A DNA stretch of 64,000 nucleotides from Actinomycetota bacterium (lineage in GTDB: Bacteria; Actinomycetota; Aquicultoria; Subteraquimicrobiales; Subteraquimicrobiaceae): assembly GCA_030018275.1 (NCBI GenBank), contig JASEGB010000004.1, positions 58,456 to 122,455 of the forward strand. The letters are read 5' to 3'. This document shows positions 1 to 8,407 of the stretch, in pieces (position 1 is the first letter of the stretch; every line of letters starts with the position of its first letter). Position numbers and translations under genes: made by a program. The notes beneath the pieces were generated by a model, which ran no database searches, was not told the DNA's origin, and worked only from the letters and a program-made list of their open reading frames with translations.

Positions 1-286
1 TTCCCAGCATACCCTTCGCCTCTTCCAAACTCGAAGAGGCAACGGTGACATCAAAGCCTTCTTCCTCAAAAAGGTCCCTCGGTTGTTTATATTCCTCGTC
101 TCGAAAATCCTTATGAGCGATGATCATCAAAATCTTCTTTGCCTCAGGAGTTGGTTTTGGGGGAGCTTCCTCTTCCACCACAGACGGTTTTTCTCTCTTG
201 GGCGTAACTTTCTTCTCTCCCTTTTCCGCCGCTCGGCAACCCATAATTAGGCTTATAGCGAGCAAAATTAAAACTACTCTTTTCAT
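1..286 (-). CDS. DJ-1/PfpI-family lipoprotein, C-terminus outside window
   Basis: Open frame from an ATG at 286 running off the left edge, about 95 residues visible. It begins with a lipoprotein signal peptide (KR, hydrophobic run, then I-M-G-C with the lipidated Cys at residue 17), followed by a Lys/Glu/Pro-rich tether of about 35 residues. A segment reading KKILMIIAHKDFRDEEY then starts, which matches the first strand of the DJ-1/PfpI (ThiJ) glutamine-amidotransferase-like fold; the following text (FEEEGFDVTVASSS) fits its second strand. A GGGAGGGG ribosome site precedes the ATG. The nucleophilic Cys of the family lies beyond the window, so peptidase, chaperone or deglycase activity cannot be judged. 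Extracytoplasmic location is inferred from the signal. Confidence 0.75.
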   Translation of the reverse strand, partial: MKRVVLILLAISLIMGCRAAEKGEKKVTPKREKPSVVEEEAPPKPTPEAKKILMIIAHKDFRDEEYKQPRDLFEEEGFDVTVASSSLEEAKGMLG

Positions 287-939
287 AATCCCCTCCCGTA
301 CTCAAGAATTCTTCTTTGACGCCTAAATTCCTCCAAGAAATATTGCTACAACTTCGACCCTTCCATGAAATTTCCTCTTTCTCTCCATGATCATCAAAAC
401 CAATTATAGGTTAGACATAATTCGTCTGAAGCGAAGAAAGCTCTTATTTCGCTAAAAAACAGGTTCTCTTGGGTTTAAATTCTAATCCTTCGACAAGCTC
501 AGGACAGGTTTCAAAATCCTAAGCACTAAACAATATCAAATACCAAAATGACACTCTAATTGTCATCCTGAGGGCACGGAGTGCCCGAAGGATCTCATAT
601 TCAGAAGAGATTCTTCGTCCCCTTCGTTTCACTCAGGGTCCTCAGAATGACAGCTTTGTTGTCTGTTTAGAACATTTGAACATTAGATATTTGGATTTGT
701 TTAGGATTTAGAATTTCGGATTTAGGGTTTTTAAAGCCTTACTTTTTGGAATTATGTCTAGGGCACAAAACTAATGTGTATATATAGGTGGGTCATAAAT
801 TACCAAATATACTATTCTGAAGGAAGTGAGCTGGGAGGCGACTCTGAGCACGCCGTTAAACCCCGACTCATCGGGGAAGAGCTGCGGCCCTGATGAAATC
901 GAGGGCACTCTGAGAACTGAGGGAGTAGGGAGGGCATAA
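287..939. other. Intergenic region with repeat debris, no gene seen
   Basis: About 650 bases without a credible gene. An inverted repeat sits at about 563-652: TGTCATCCTGAGG on the left and CCTCAGAATGACA on the right, a palindrome style widespread in bacterial intergenic DNA. The rest is AT-rich and includes short low-complexity runs (about 660-740, repeated 'gattt/gaatt' words). No tRNA or promoter could be supported. Confidence 0.55.
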
Positions 940-1809
940 CTAATTATCCGAGTGAAAAAGACATCTTGAAACTACATCCCAGAGCTCATGGATAGCCTGG
1001 GCGGCAGGACCATTGGAGACTTCCACCACCACTTTTCCTTGCGCTAAAGCTCTTGAAACTTCGGGATCAAAGGGGATCATTCCCACCAATTTAATTCCCT
1101 TTTCTTCGCAGAATTCTTTGATCTCCTGAGCATTTTTGAGATTAATATCATACTTGTTGATGCAAACCAGAGTTTCAATCTTAAAATGTTCCGCGACTCC
1201 GACTATTCGTTTTAAATCCGACAAACCCGATAGTGTTGGCTCGGTTACAACTAAAGCTAAATCTGTCCCGGCGAGGGAAGCGATCACCGGGCAACCGATG
1301 CCAGGAGAACCATCAAGAATTATAAGGTTGTAACTCCCTCCCTCGCTAATCTTTCGAGCATTGTTTCGCACCTCCGTGACCAATTTACCCGACGTTTCCA
1401 TCCCCGCTTTAAGACGGGCGTGAATCATGGGACCGTATTTTGTCTCTGAATTATAAATGTAACCAGTGGGCTTATCTTCAAGGGTGATGGCTTCTTCTGG
1501 ACATATATGAACGCATACACCACAACCTTCACAACGAAGGTAATCTATCTTTAGATCTCTTATCGCATTGAATCGGCAAATCTCCTCGCATTTGCCACAC
1601 TTTGTGCATTTATTTTTGTCCTTCACAGCAATTTTGGCTCCGCTAAATTCCTCCTGACTAAGAATGGTGGGATGTAAAATTAAATGAAGGTCCGGGGCAT
1701 CGACATCGGTATCAACGATGATTTTGTTCTCCGCCAAGACGGCAAAACAAGCGGCTAAAGTGGTTTTTCCCGTACCACCTTTGCCACTAATGATGGTGAG
1801 TTGCTTCAC
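940..1809 (-). CDS. MinD/ParA-like P-loop ATPase with 2[4Fe-4S] ferredoxin insert
   Basis: 289 aa. Deviant Walker A motif GKGGTGKTT at residues 9-17 marks the MinD/Mrp/ParA branch of SIMIBI ATPases. An eight-cysteine ferredoxin module is inserted after the second strand: C68/C71/C74/C78 and C93/C96/C99/C103, each in CxxCxxCxxxC(P) form. The GSPGIGCPV and Switch-like DGSPG segments follow near residues 165-175. Such ferredoxin-inserted MinD ATPases occur in pairs in anaerobes next to NifX-like proteins; their biochemical role is not established, metal-cluster assembly or electron-coupled ATPase function being the usual guess. It overlaps the start of its upstream paralog's stop region by 23 bases, so the two are translationally coupled. 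Last gene of the long leftward operon. Confidence 0.9.
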   Translation of the reverse strand: MKQLTIISGKGGTGKTTLAACFAVLAENKIIVDTDVDAPDLHLILHPTILSQEEFSGAKIAVKDKNKCTKCGKCEEICRFNAIRDLKIDYLRCEGCGVCVHICPEEAITLEDKPTGYIYNSETKYGPMIHARLKAGMETSGKLVTEVRNNARKISEGGSYNLIILDGSPGIGCPVIASLAGTDLALVVTEPTLSGLSDLKRIVGVAEHFKIETLVCINKYDINLKNAQEIKEFCEEKGIKLVGMIPFDPEVSRALAQGKVVVEVSNGPAAQAIHELWDVVSRCLFHSDN

Positions 1810-2638
1810 CTAATCTCTCCTCGATACCTTCGAAAAGTTTTAAAAAGTTGGCTTTCCAATGAGGATGAGCTTGGACCAGGGGAATACCTTTAGAATAAAG
1901 CATAGCTATATCTCGACTGAAAGGAATCTTAAGCAGAATGGGGATATTTTCTTTCAGACAATAATCTTCGAGCTGGGAATCCCCTTCACCCCATCGATTG
2001 ACGATGATTCCAAAGGGAATCCTCAAATTCCTCATGACCTCCACAGCCAACTGGAGATCATATAATCCAAAGGGAGTGGGCTCGGTGATAAGAAGGCAAT
2101 AATCACTTCCTGAGATGGTCTCTATCACGGGACAACCGGTTCCCGGCGAAGCATCGAGGATGGCGATTTTCTCCTCATCAATCTCATCCTTTACTGCCCT
2201 GACTACGGGAGTCGCCATGGGCTCGCCAATGTTTAGTTTCCCCTGAACGAATTCAAGATGAGATGCTTTTCCCTTCTCCACCACCCCGATGGATCTATTT
2301 TCTTCAGTGATTGCGGAGTTAGGGCAGATTACCATACAGCCTCCACAACCATGACAAAGTTCGGGAAAAATTAAAATATTCTCTTTAGCCACCGCTAATG
2401 CATTGAACTGGCAAAACTCAGCGCACTTACCGCAGAAGGAGCATTTCTCAAGATGTACATGGGGCACGGGGAGATAAACCGTTTTGCTCTCCTGAATTTG
2501 GGGACGCAAAAAAATATAGCCATTTGGTTCCTCTACATCACAGTCGACATATTGACAATTCTTTAAAGATAAAGCCAAATTCGTGGCAATCGTCGTCTTC
2601 CCAGTACCACCCTTGCCACTGGCCACCGAGATTATCAT
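1787..2638 (-). CDS. MinD/ParA-like P-loop ATPase with 2[4Fe-4S] ferredoxin insert (paralog)
   Basis: 283 aa, paralog of the next gene downstream and overlapping it by 23 bases. Walker A GKGGTGKTT at residues 8-16; ferredoxin insert with C66/C69/C72/C76 and C95/C98/C101/C105. The DASPGTGCPV stretch corresponds to the Walker B/switch region. The protein ends in HHH. Pairing of two such ATPases suggests a heterodimer, which is an inference from the operon alone. The neighbours upstream are an FmdB zinc ribbon and an MBL-fold hydrolase, the recurrent context of this family in anaerobic bacteria and archaea. Cytosolic; no signal or membrane segment. Confidence 0.9.
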   Translation of the reverse strand: MIISVASGKGGTGKTTIATNLALSLKNCQYVDCDVEEPNGYIFLRPQIQESKTVYLPVPHVHLEKCSFCGKCAEFCQFNALAVAKENILIFPELCHGCGGCMVICPNSAITEENRSIGVVEKGKASHLEFVQGKLNIGEPMATPVVRAVKDEIDEEKIAILDASPGTGCPVIETISGSDYCLLITEPTPFGLYDLQLAVEVMRNLRIPFGIIVNRWGEGDSQLEDYCLKENIPILLKIPFSRDIAMLYSKGIPLVQAHPHWKANFLKLFEGIEERLGEATHHH

Positions 2639-2721
2639 TTCAACTCTTTCCTAACCCGCAAATCTCTCGACCCTCCACAAGTGAGATTTCCATCGCGCTC
2701 CCACGCAATCTAATCGGTCGG

Positions 2722-2913
2722 TCAAGTCCCGGCTTCACAAGTATTATCAATGTCGCTACCTGGGGAACCTCCTATTCCAAATGCCGAAAATACCCTCTCT
2801 AAATTCTTGCTTCCGCACTTTTTGCATTTCAATTCCTCTTTGGAGGATCCCATACCTACGAGAAGCTCAAATTCCTGCCCACAATCCCTACATTTATAGA
2901 TATAAATTGGCAC
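2722..2913 (-). CDS. FmdB-type zinc ribbon protein (63 aa)
   Basis: 63 aa if the GTG at 2913 is used; this gives the family's canonical N-terminus (xPIYIYKC) and has AGGAGG seven bases upstream, whereas the longer open frame to 3036 adds a tail that overlaps the neighbouring hydrolase. Two Cys pairs, C8/C11 and C30/C33, form the FmdB/CxxC_CxxC_SSSS zinc ribbon. FmdB proteins were named as putative regulators of formylmethanofuran dehydrogenase or amidase genes; the actual role is unknown. The C-terminal part after residue 42 is Gly/Ser-rich. A second copy lies one gene upstream at 3687-3914. Confidence 0.85.
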   Translation of the reverse strand: MPIYIYKCRDCGQEFELLVGMGSSKEELKCKKCGSKNLERVFSAFGIGGSPGSDIDNTCEAGT

Positions 2914-2945
2914 AATATCCCTCCTTCTTTCAAACAAATTTAGTC

Positions 2946-3650
2946 TTAAACCTTTATTGAGGTCCCTACACCAACCTCCATGAAATTTTCCTTGTATTCC
3001 TCTTTGAATAGTTTCATTGCTTTGTCCCCGGTGCAATGGGTGGGGGCTACCCTCTCCACACCAAGCTCTTTAAACTCATGAATTATGGACTTTATAACCC
3101 CCTCAGGCTGACCCATCAGATGGAATCCGCCCACCACCAGAAAAATCTCTTCAGATATATCTCTCCCAACCTCTTGCAAGATGTCAACGATTCCGGGGTG
3201 AGCGCACCCTGTGATTACCACCAAGCCCTGGGGTCTTTTTAATATCAAGGATTGCTCGGGGATAATTTGACCGAGCTTGCCAGTGGTGTACACATCGGGA
3301 AAGATTTCACAAAATTTATCCACCTCAGCTAAAGTCGATCCATAATTTTTTATCCTGTCCTTAAGCCGCTTGGGAAAAACCCCTAGGATATAGACCTCAA
3401 CATTTGGATTTTTCTCTAAAAAGCCCCATAATCCGCTGGTATGATCGTAATGATTATGAGAGATGATAACGGCTTCGAAATCCTCCGGAGAGATGTCCAG
3501 TCTGCTCATGTTCTCTAGGAGAATGGATGCGTTTCCCCCTGTATCAAATAGGATATTCACTTCACCCCGTATTTGACAAGAAAAACCCCAAGAAATTGCG
3601 AGATGTTCATTTGAAGTTCCCCTGTTATCGTAGATTATTTTGAGTTCCAT
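2946..3650 (-). CDS. MBL-fold metallo-hydrolase
   Basis: 234 aa. The metallo-beta-lactamase signature HNHYDH is at residues 65-70, followed by TSG; a second conserved stretch VVITGCAHPGI (near 150) and a C-terminal histidine (APTHCTGD) supply the other metal ligands. The GCAHPGI signature is characteristic of the subfamily annotated as 7,8-dihydropterin-6-methyl-4-(beta-D-ribofuranosyl)aminobenzene-phosphate synthase-like proteins, of which most bacterial members have no demonstrated substrate. Sandwiched between two FmdB zinc-ribbon genes in the MinD/NifX operon. Cytosolic. Confidence 0.88.
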   Translation of the reverse strand: MELKIIYDNRGTSNEHLAISWGFSCQIRGEVNILFDTGGNASILLENMSRLDISPEDFEAVIISHNHYDHTSGLWGFLEKNPNVEVYILGVFPKRLKDRIKNYGSTLAEVDKFCEIFPDVYTTGKLGQIIPEQSLILKRPQGLVVITGCAHPGIVDILQEVGRDISEEIFLVVGGFHLMGQPEGVIKSIIHEFKELGVERVAPTHCTGDKAMKLFKEEYKENFMEVGVGTSIKV

Positions 3651-3686
3651 AATTATCCTTAGAGATACTCCTTGTGTCCCGTAAAT

Positions 3687-3914
3687 TTATTTTCCGCAGC
3701 ATCTCTTTGGGTTATCGCAGGGACGAATTTGTCCACAGCAACCATCCATATCTGGAGCAGTACTTTTGCCAACCATGAATTTGGACCAGAGTATCTTCTC
3801 TAAATCACTGCTCCCGCAATTAAAACATTTAACTTCCTCTTTACCTTGAGCTAAACCGACTAAGATTTCGCTTAGGACTCCACATCTTTTGCACTTGTAT
3901 TCGTAAATTGGCAT
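3687..3914 (-). CDS. FmdB-type zinc ribbon protein (75 aa)
   Basis: 75 aa beginning MPIYEYKC, the classic FmdB start. Zinc-ribbon cysteines C8/C11 and C30/C33. The C-terminus is cysteine-rich (MDGCCGQIRPCDNPKRCCGK), giving six further Cys in the last 22 residues, which the paralog at 2722-2913 lacks; this could bind an additional metal. Twelve bases separate it from the upstream NifX-like gene, consistent with cotranscription. Function unknown. Confidence 0.88.
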   Translation of the reverse strand: MPIYEYKCKRCGVLSEILVGLAQGKEEVKCFNCGSSDLEKILWSKFMVGKSTAPDMDGCCGQIRPCDNPKRCCGK

Positions 3915-3926
3915 ATTTTCCCCGAT

Positions 3927-4538
3927 TTAACCCTTCTTTTTCTTCTCAAGATCGCTTATTCTTTGATTAATCCGATCCAATTGCTCTTTGAGTATCTCGA
4001 ACTGCTTCTTTAGTGCCTCCAGTTCTTGCTTGGTTGAGACGGATGGAGGCTGAAAAACTGCTCCGGGAGCTCCACCCATACCTGCGCCCATGCCTCTGCC
4101 CATTCCTCCACCTCGTCCCATGCCTCTACCAGGTCCTAATCCTGCTCCCGGAGGGACATAGGGGGAACCAACACCCCTCATGCCAAACTTCGGTCCCACT
4201 GTGGGTTGACTCACCAGTTTTAACTCACCACTTTTAAATTGCTCCACAGCATCCTTAACCACTCCACCAACACCGGTAAAAACCTGAATACCTGCAGCCT
4301 GGAGCGTGGAAAAGGCATTGGGACCACATTGCCCTGTGAGAACCGCCTTGACACCCTTGCTCGCCATGAGCTGAGCGGATTGAATACCTGCACCTCCTGC
4401 AGCAGCAATATTGGGGTTCTGTATCACTTCAAACTCCATGGTCTCTGGATCAACGATGATGAAGAACTGACAGCGACCGAATCTTGGATCCATTTGAGAT
4501 GATAGATCGGGACCCGTAGAAGTTACAGCTATTTTCAT
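3927..4538 (-). CDS. NifX/NafY-like iron-molybdenum-cofactor-binding protein with Gly/Arg linker and coiled-coil tail
   Basis: 203 aa. Residues 1-105 form a dinitrogenase iron-molybdenum cofactor (Nitro_FeMo-Co) domain: MKIAVTSTG, then MDPRFGRCQFFIIVD and a GIQVFTGVGG strand. Residues about 125-155 are a Gly/Arg/Met-rich linker (repeats of GRGMGRGG), and residues 165-203 are a charged amphipathic helix (LKKQFEILKEQLDRINQRI) of the kind found in DUF5320 proteins. No nif structural genes are seen, so a general Fe-S or metal-cluster carrier role is more likely than nitrogenase maturation. The fused coil probably mediates assembly with the coiled-coil partners encoded at 5753-6349. Confidence 0.87.
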   Translation of the reverse strand: MKIAVTSTGPDLSSQMDPRFGRCQFFIIVDPETMEFEVIQNPNIAAAGGAGIQSAQLMASKGVKAVLTGQCGPNAFSTLQAAGIQVFTGVGGVVKDAVEQFKSGELKLVSQPTVGPKFGMRGVGSPYVPPGAGLGPGRGMGRGGGMGRGMGAGMGGAPGAVFQPPSVSTKQELEALKKQFEILKEQLDRINQRISDLEKKKKG

Positions 4539-4550
4539 ATTAACCCCTCC

Positions 4551-4652
4551 TCATTTTGTCTTTTTGAGCTCTTCAATTCTTGCATTGATTTGATCAAGCT
4601 GTTGCCTTAGCATCTCAGATTGATTTTTCAGCAACTCCAATTCTTGCTCACT
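4551..4652 (-). pseudogene. Remnant of a DUF5320-type coiled-coil protein
   Basis: A 33-residue frame (EQELELLKNQSEMLRQQLD..., ending KKTK) directly precedes a TGA at 4551 but is closed upstream by an in-frame TAA at 4653-4655. The helix is clearly homologous to the coiled-coil tails of the 3927-4538 and 5753-6055 products. The 50 bases further upstream (about 4655-4705) encode Arg/Lys/Gly-rich text in shifted frames, as expected of the Gly-rich head of the same protein. Read as a frameshifted relic squeezed between the NifX-like and radical SAM genes. Confidence 0.55.
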
Positions 4653-4707
4653 TTAACCAATTTTTTCGTCCTCCGCCTCTTCGGCCTCTTTGGCCTCCTG
4701 GCATTCG

Positions 4708-5685
4708 TCATCCCTCCAAGTCCTCTTTCACATTTCCCTTCCATTGGATACTCGATCGAGACTTGTAATAAACCTGCTTCCCATGGACCACATAATCGAC
4801 CTTCCCCAAATCCGCTAAGGCATTCAGATATTTAAGGGCTATAGTGGGATGGATATTCAGACCAGTCGATATATCCTCGATGGTACAAGGTCTTCGTCGG
4901 AGCAAACTAAGGATTCTCTCCTCCAAACTTCGTTGATGAATACCATGGGAAATCTCTTTAAAATTTGGGATTATTTCAGCTTTGGATCCAATAATACTCT
5001 TAATGGCTTTTAACTGATCCACACTTAAAGCATGAGCTACGTCCTCGCTTGGAGGACGGATGACAGTATTTAGTTGAACCTTGTCCGGTTTTATATCCTT
5101 TATTGCTTCTTTCATCCTCTCTACCTCATCTTGATCATCATTAACTCCTCGAGAGAAGAGAATTTCGAGCCACATTCTTCCTTTATAAGCTCGTCTAAAA
5201 GTTATCATCCCCTCAATTATCTTTTTGATATCCAGGGAATGATGCGGTCTATTAATGACTCGAAAAACCGAAGGCGTTACCGCGTCAAGAGATGGCAACA
5301 CCAGATCAGCCTCGATCAGATCCTGTTGAACTCTGCTTTGATATAATAAAGAGCCATTTGTTAACACCGCTATCGGTATCGTGGTTAACTTTTTCACCTC
5401 TTTAGTTAGCCGACCTATCTCGCTATTTAAAGTGGGCTCACCGCAACCCGAGAAAGTAATATAATCTATATCATGATTACCTTCGGAGAGAAAACTCTCC
5501 AATTGATTCAGCACTATCTTCCAGGGGACATATTCTCTTCGAGTAACCGTTTTTCGCGTAGTTCGGCCCAATTGACAGTAAATGCAATCATATGTACATG
5601 TCTTATAGGGAATTACATCCACCCCAAGCGATGTCCCCAACCTGCGAGATGCTACTGGACCAAAAATACAATTATAATTACTCAC
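4708..5685 (-). CDS. Radical SAM protein of the COG0731 type with C-terminal winged helix
   Basis: 325 aa from the GTG at 5685, which sits seven bases after GGGAGG and gives the family's start (xSNYNCIFGPVASRRLGTSLGVD); an ATG 33 bases upstream would add 11 residues without a ribosome site. The radical SAM cluster motif is CTYDCIYC (CxxxCxxC) near residue 32. TFSGCGEPTLN is the SAM-binding GGE-like motif. The last 60 residues look like a winged-helix domain (PCTIEDISTGLNIHPTIALKYLNAL). Homologs are annotated only as Fe-S oxidoreductases; substrate unknown. Confidence 0.88.
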   Translation of the reverse strand: MSNYNCIFGPVASRRLGTSLGVDVIPYKTCTYDCIYCQLGRTTRKTVTRREYVPWKIVLNQLESFLSEGNHDIDYITFSGCGEPTLNSEIGRLTKEVKKLTTIPIAVLTNGSLLYQSRVQQDLIEADLVLPSLDAVTPSVFRVINRPHHSLDIKKIIEGMITFRRAYKGRMWLEILFSRGVNDDQDEVERMKEAIKDIKPDKVQLNTVIRPPSEDVAHALSVDQLKAIKSIIGSKAEIIPNFKEISHGIHQRSLEERILSLLRRRPCTIEDISTGLNIHPTIALKYLNALADLGKVDYVVHGKQVYYKSRSSIQWKGNVKEDLEG

Positions 5686-5752
5686 CTCTCTGCCTCCCAA
5701 AACCTCGGGCAGCAACAAATTCCAAATAACTTCGAATTATGTGCACTGATTT

Positions 5753-6055
5753 TTATTTCTCCTTGGCTTTCTTCTCCAAATCCTTGATTCTCTCGCCTAT
5801 TTGCTCCAACTGCTGCTTCAGAAATTGAGCTTGATCCTTGAGCATTTCCAGCTCCTCCTCCGGTGTCATGTAAGGAGGAGCGAATGCTGTTGGACCGAAG
5901 GGCATCGTTGGAGCATAGGACGGCCAAGGTAGAGGCCATCTTCCGGTCATTAAGTAAGTGGCGCAGGGTCCCAAACCATAGGGACTTATACCCACCATCC
6001 TGGGCTGAAGCCAAAACGCATCCAACCGGGGAGCCCCGTTGCGTAATACATCCAT
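5753..6055 (-). CDS. DUF5320-like small coiled-coil protein
   Basis: 100 aa. The first 60 residues are rich in Pro, Gly, Trp and Met; the last 38 are a strongly charged heptad helix (EEELEMLKDQAQFLKQQLE, then LEKKAKEK). This head-plus-coil layout resembles DUF5320 proteins that accompany NifX-like and MinD-like genes. The helix is close to the tail of the NifX-like protein at 3927-4538, suggesting hetero-coiled-coil contact. Function unknown. Confidence 0.7.
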   Translation of the reverse strand: MDVLRNGAPRLDAFWLQPRMVGISPYGLGPCATYLMTGRWPLPWPSYAPTMPFGPTAFAPPYMTPEEELEMLKDQAQFLKQQLEQIGERIKDLEKKAKEK

Positions 6056-6103
6056 CTATATCCCCTTGGCATCCTTCATCCCTCCCCTCTAATTTCTAAG
6101 ACC

Positions 6104-6349
6104 TTACCATGATGGAGCATAGGGCATTCTCCACGGCCAAGCATAGACTGATGGTGGCGGGTAAGCTACTCCAGGTGGAGCCATACGAGGTGTATAGCCA
6201 GGATAGGGCATCGGCCCCGGTGCATAAGGTGTCATTCCATAAGCCCACCATCTCCGCGGAAGCCATGGGAAAAACCGACAGAATGGATAGGGGTTACCCA
6301 TTCCCATTCCTCGCCCCATACCAAAACCTCGACCATACATTTCAATCAC
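6104..6349 (-). CDS. Small Gly/Met/Pro/Trp-rich protein
   Basis: 81 aa, starting MIEMYGRGFGMGRGMGMG and continuing as a Pro/Tyr/Trp-rich stretch (PWLPRRWWAYGMTPYAPG). It looks like the Gly-rich head of a DUF5320 protein without the coil; the coil-bearing gene lies 48 bases downstream, so the two could be pieces of one ancestral gene. A GGGGTGATT-type ribosome site precedes the start. No enzymatic motif. Reality as a protein is supported by operon position and composition shared with neighbours, not by a recognised family. Confidence 0.55.
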   Translation of the reverse strand: MIEMYGRGFGMGRGMGMGNPYPFCRFFPWLPRRWWAYGMTPYAPGPMPYPGYTPRMAPPGVAYPPPSVYAWPWRMPYAPSW

Positions 6350-6447
6350 CCCTTCCTTAAATCATTCATCTCGCTTATGACCTTTCCGCTTTAATGGCGA
6401 TAAATGCCCCGTATTGCCTCAAAGGAGCAATCTCGGAAAATGGGACC

Positions 6448-6762
6448 TCACCAGACAAAGCCACCATAGGCTTCTTTCCACCAATCCTCGTAACTCCTCA
6501 CACGATGTGAATGCACAAAGTCAATATCGCAATTGAGGAGGACGTAGCTCCTCAGGTTCTTCATCGAGGTGAGTATCTCATAGGCCTCCGATATGGCTTT
6601 GAATTTTTCCTCCGAAGATTTATCCCCTGAATTCTTATCGGGATGATACTTCATCGCCAAGCGAAAGTAAGCTCTCTTTACCTCCCGATGATCAGCACCA
6701 AAGGTAACACCCAATATAAAACGGGCTTTTCTTTCAAGTTCTAATCCACGAAACATCATCAC
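6448..6762 (-). CDS. J-domain (DnaJ-like) co-chaperone
   Basis: 104 aa. Residues 12-70 are a J domain with the diagnostic HPD at 40-42 in helix-loop-helix context ([19 protein letters not shown]). No Gly/Phe region, zinc fingers or client-binding domain follow; the last 35 residues are unassigned. J domains stimulate Hsp70 ATPase; a specialised J-protein inside an Fe-S/NifX operon recalls the HscB-HscA partnership in iron-sulfur cluster transfer, but the HscB-type C-terminal domain is absent, so that role is only a suggestion. Confidence 0.85.
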   Translation of the reverse strand: MMMFRGLELERKARFILGVTFGADHREVKRAYFRLAMKYHPDKNSGDKSSEEKFKAISEAYEILTSMKNLRSYVLLNCDIDFVHSHRVRSYEDWWKEAYGGFVW

Positions 6763-6765
6763 CCG

Positions 6766-7149
6766 TTAAAATCTTCTACCACGACCACGTCGACCTCGGC
6801 CTATACCTTTGCCTCTTCGACCGATGCCGAGTCCTCTCCCTCCGGTTGCGCGACCCATGCCCCCGCCTCTTCCAAGAATTGCTTGACTTATACGGGAACC
6901 AGTCATTTGTTCAGGATCAACTTTACTTCTGGTGGTACCAGCCTCCCGCCTTTCCACTTCCGATTCAACCTCCCTTTCATAGATAGCACCATTGGGACAT
7001 TCATTCACACAAATGCCACATTCTGCACACTCATCGGTATCGATTACAGCTTTCTCGTTTTGTATACTAATCGCTTGCATGGGGCACACCTCTATGCAAT
7101 TTCCACAGCTAGTGCACCTCTCTGGATCAATAAAAAACATGCATCTCAC
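6766..7149 (-). CDS. 2[4Fe-4S] ferredoxin with RG-rich C-terminal tail
   Basis: 127 aa. Residues 1-60 are a bacterial-type ferredoxin: C12/C15/C18/C22 and C41/C44/C47/C51. The remaining half is unusual for a ferredoxin: an acidic stretch, then about 35 residues of Gly/Arg/Met (GGGMGRATGGRGLG, later GRGRRGRGRRF). This low-complexity tail is shared in style with two other proteins of the operon and may mediate assembly or nucleic-acid or membrane contact. It lies eight bases from the NifX-like gene upstream. Electron carrier role is established for the family; the partner here is unknown. Confidence 0.9.
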   Translation of the reverse strand: MRCMFFIDPERCTSCGNCIEVCPMQAISIQNEKAVIDTDECAECGICVNECPNGAIYEREVESEVERREAGTTRSKVDPEQMTGSRISQAILGRGGGMGRATGGRGLGIGRRGKGIGRGRRGRGRRF

Positions 7150-7157
7150 CTCAAAAA

Positions 7158-7487
7158 TTAGTGTTCACAAGTGTCGGTGCCTACTTCGAGTGTTCCCTCC
7201 AGAAACCCTTGAAGCACGCTGTCCACTCTCCCGTAAGCTCCGGTGATCACCTCAATCCCATGCTGGGCAAAAAGAGTCTTTGCCCTGGGACCCATACCAC
7301 CTGCGATTACATAACCCACGCCTCTCTGCGCAAGAAACATGGGTAAGAATCCAGGTTCGTGTCCGGGATTCGCTATTACCTCTTTACTTATGATCTGATT
7401 GTTCTTAATTTCGGCGATGGTATAGGTAGCACATCGCCCAAAATGTGGTGATACTTCGACTCCATCCGTCGCAATGGCGACCTTCAT
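7158..7487 (-). CDS. NifX/NafY-like cofactor-binding protein
   Basis: 109 aa, a single Nitro_FeMo-Co domain: MKVAIATDGVEVSPHFGRCATYTIAE, central AQRGVGYVIAGGMGPRAKTLF, and GIEVITGAYG near the C-terminus. The SPHFGRC motif is typical. Unlike the 203-aa paralog in the same operon it has no tail except CEH at the very end. Probably a metal-cluster carrier or chaperone working with the Mrp ATPase encoded 45 bases upstream. Confidence 0.88.
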   Translation of the reverse strand: MKVAIATDGVEVSPHFGRCATYTIAEIKNNQIISKEVIANPGHEPGFLPMFLAQRGVGYVIAGGMGPRAKTLFAQHGIEVITGAYGRVDSVLQGFLEGTLEVGTDTCEH

Positions 7488-7532
7488 CGTGTAAATTCCC
7501 TCCTTCTTACCTTTATGTACGCCTTCACATCT

Positions 7533-8360
7533 TTACCTTGGGGTAAAACCAGAGATAAAATGTTCCGCTACCTTTTCGAAGGAACTATCGCGATATTTTT
7601 CTATCTCTCCGGCATCACAAAGCTGAGAAATTCTGGAATCAAGGGGGAGCTTTCCAAGAAGAGTAATGCCCATACTAGCGGATATTTCCTCAGCTCGGCT
7701 ATTTCCAAAAAGCTCCAATCTCTCGCCGCATTTAGGACAAACCGCATAACTCATATTTTCGATTAAACCCAAAATAGGGATATTAATGTGCTCAACCATG
7801 CGAATGGCCTTCTTAACGATCATCACCGCTAATTCCTGCGGAGAGGCGACGATGACCACACCATAGAGAGGGATGCATTGCACTACAGTAAGCGAAGCAT
7901 CGGCAGTACCAGGTGGAAGATCAATTAGTAGATAATCGAGTTTACCCCATAAAACCTGTTCCCAAAATTGTTGAATGGCCTTAGTTATTAGCGGTCCTCG
8001 CCAAACTACTGGATCTTCCTCATTATCCAACAATAAATTCAATGACATGACTTTTATCCCTCTGCGTGTTATAGCTGGCCACAAGTTGCACCCTACCAAG
8101 CAAGCTCTCTCCCTCAAACCAAACATCTTTGGAATACTAGGTCCCGTAATATCGGCATCCAGAATACCCACCTTTAAGCCTTTGTCTACAAGAGAGACGG
8201 CCAAGAGTCCTGTAACCAGAGACTTACCTACACCTCCCTTACCGCTCAGAACAGCGATACAGCGATTAATTCCGCTCCTCGGTCGAGGTTTGAGCGATTT
8301 CCGACTTGATCGATTCTGTACTTTTTCGTTGGTATTAGTATCTTGGTTACGATGATCCAT
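7533..8360 (-). CDS. Mrp/NBP35-type Fe-S carrier ATPase
   Basis: 275 aa. Walker A SGKGGVGKS near residues 39-47, LLIDLPPGTAD Walker B/switch, and the CPKC pair (about residue 213) that binds a bridging [4Fe-4S] cluster in the Mrp/ApbC dimer. The first 30 residues are a basic, disordered extension. Family members bind and transfer Fe-S clusters in the cytosol. It follows the MerR-type regulator and precedes NifX and ferredoxin genes, strengthening a metallocluster-maturation theme for the whole operon. Confidence 0.93.
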   Translation of the reverse strand: MDHRNQDTNTNEKVQNRSSRKSLKPRPRSGINRCIAVLSGKGGVGKSLVTGLLAVSLVDKGLKVGILDADITGPSIPKMFGLRERACLVGCNLWPAITRRGIKVMSLNLLLDNEEDPVVWRGPLITKAIQQFWEQVLWGKLDYLLIDLPPGTADASLTVVQCIPLYGVVIVASPQELAVMIVKKAIRMVEHINIPILGLIENMSYAVCPKCGERLELFGNSRAEEISASMGITLLGKLPLDSRISQLCDAGEIEKYRDSSFEKVAEHFISGFTPR

Positions 8361-8407
8361 CCTTGCTTGCCCCCAACTTTAGTTATTTAAAAAGCTCCCA
8401 AAGCTCA

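Noticed and set aside
3927..7487. Nitrogenase biosynthesis operon
   Set aside because: NifX-like domains are present, but no nifH, nifD, nifK, nifB or nifE/N is seen; the family is widespread outside nitrogen fixation.
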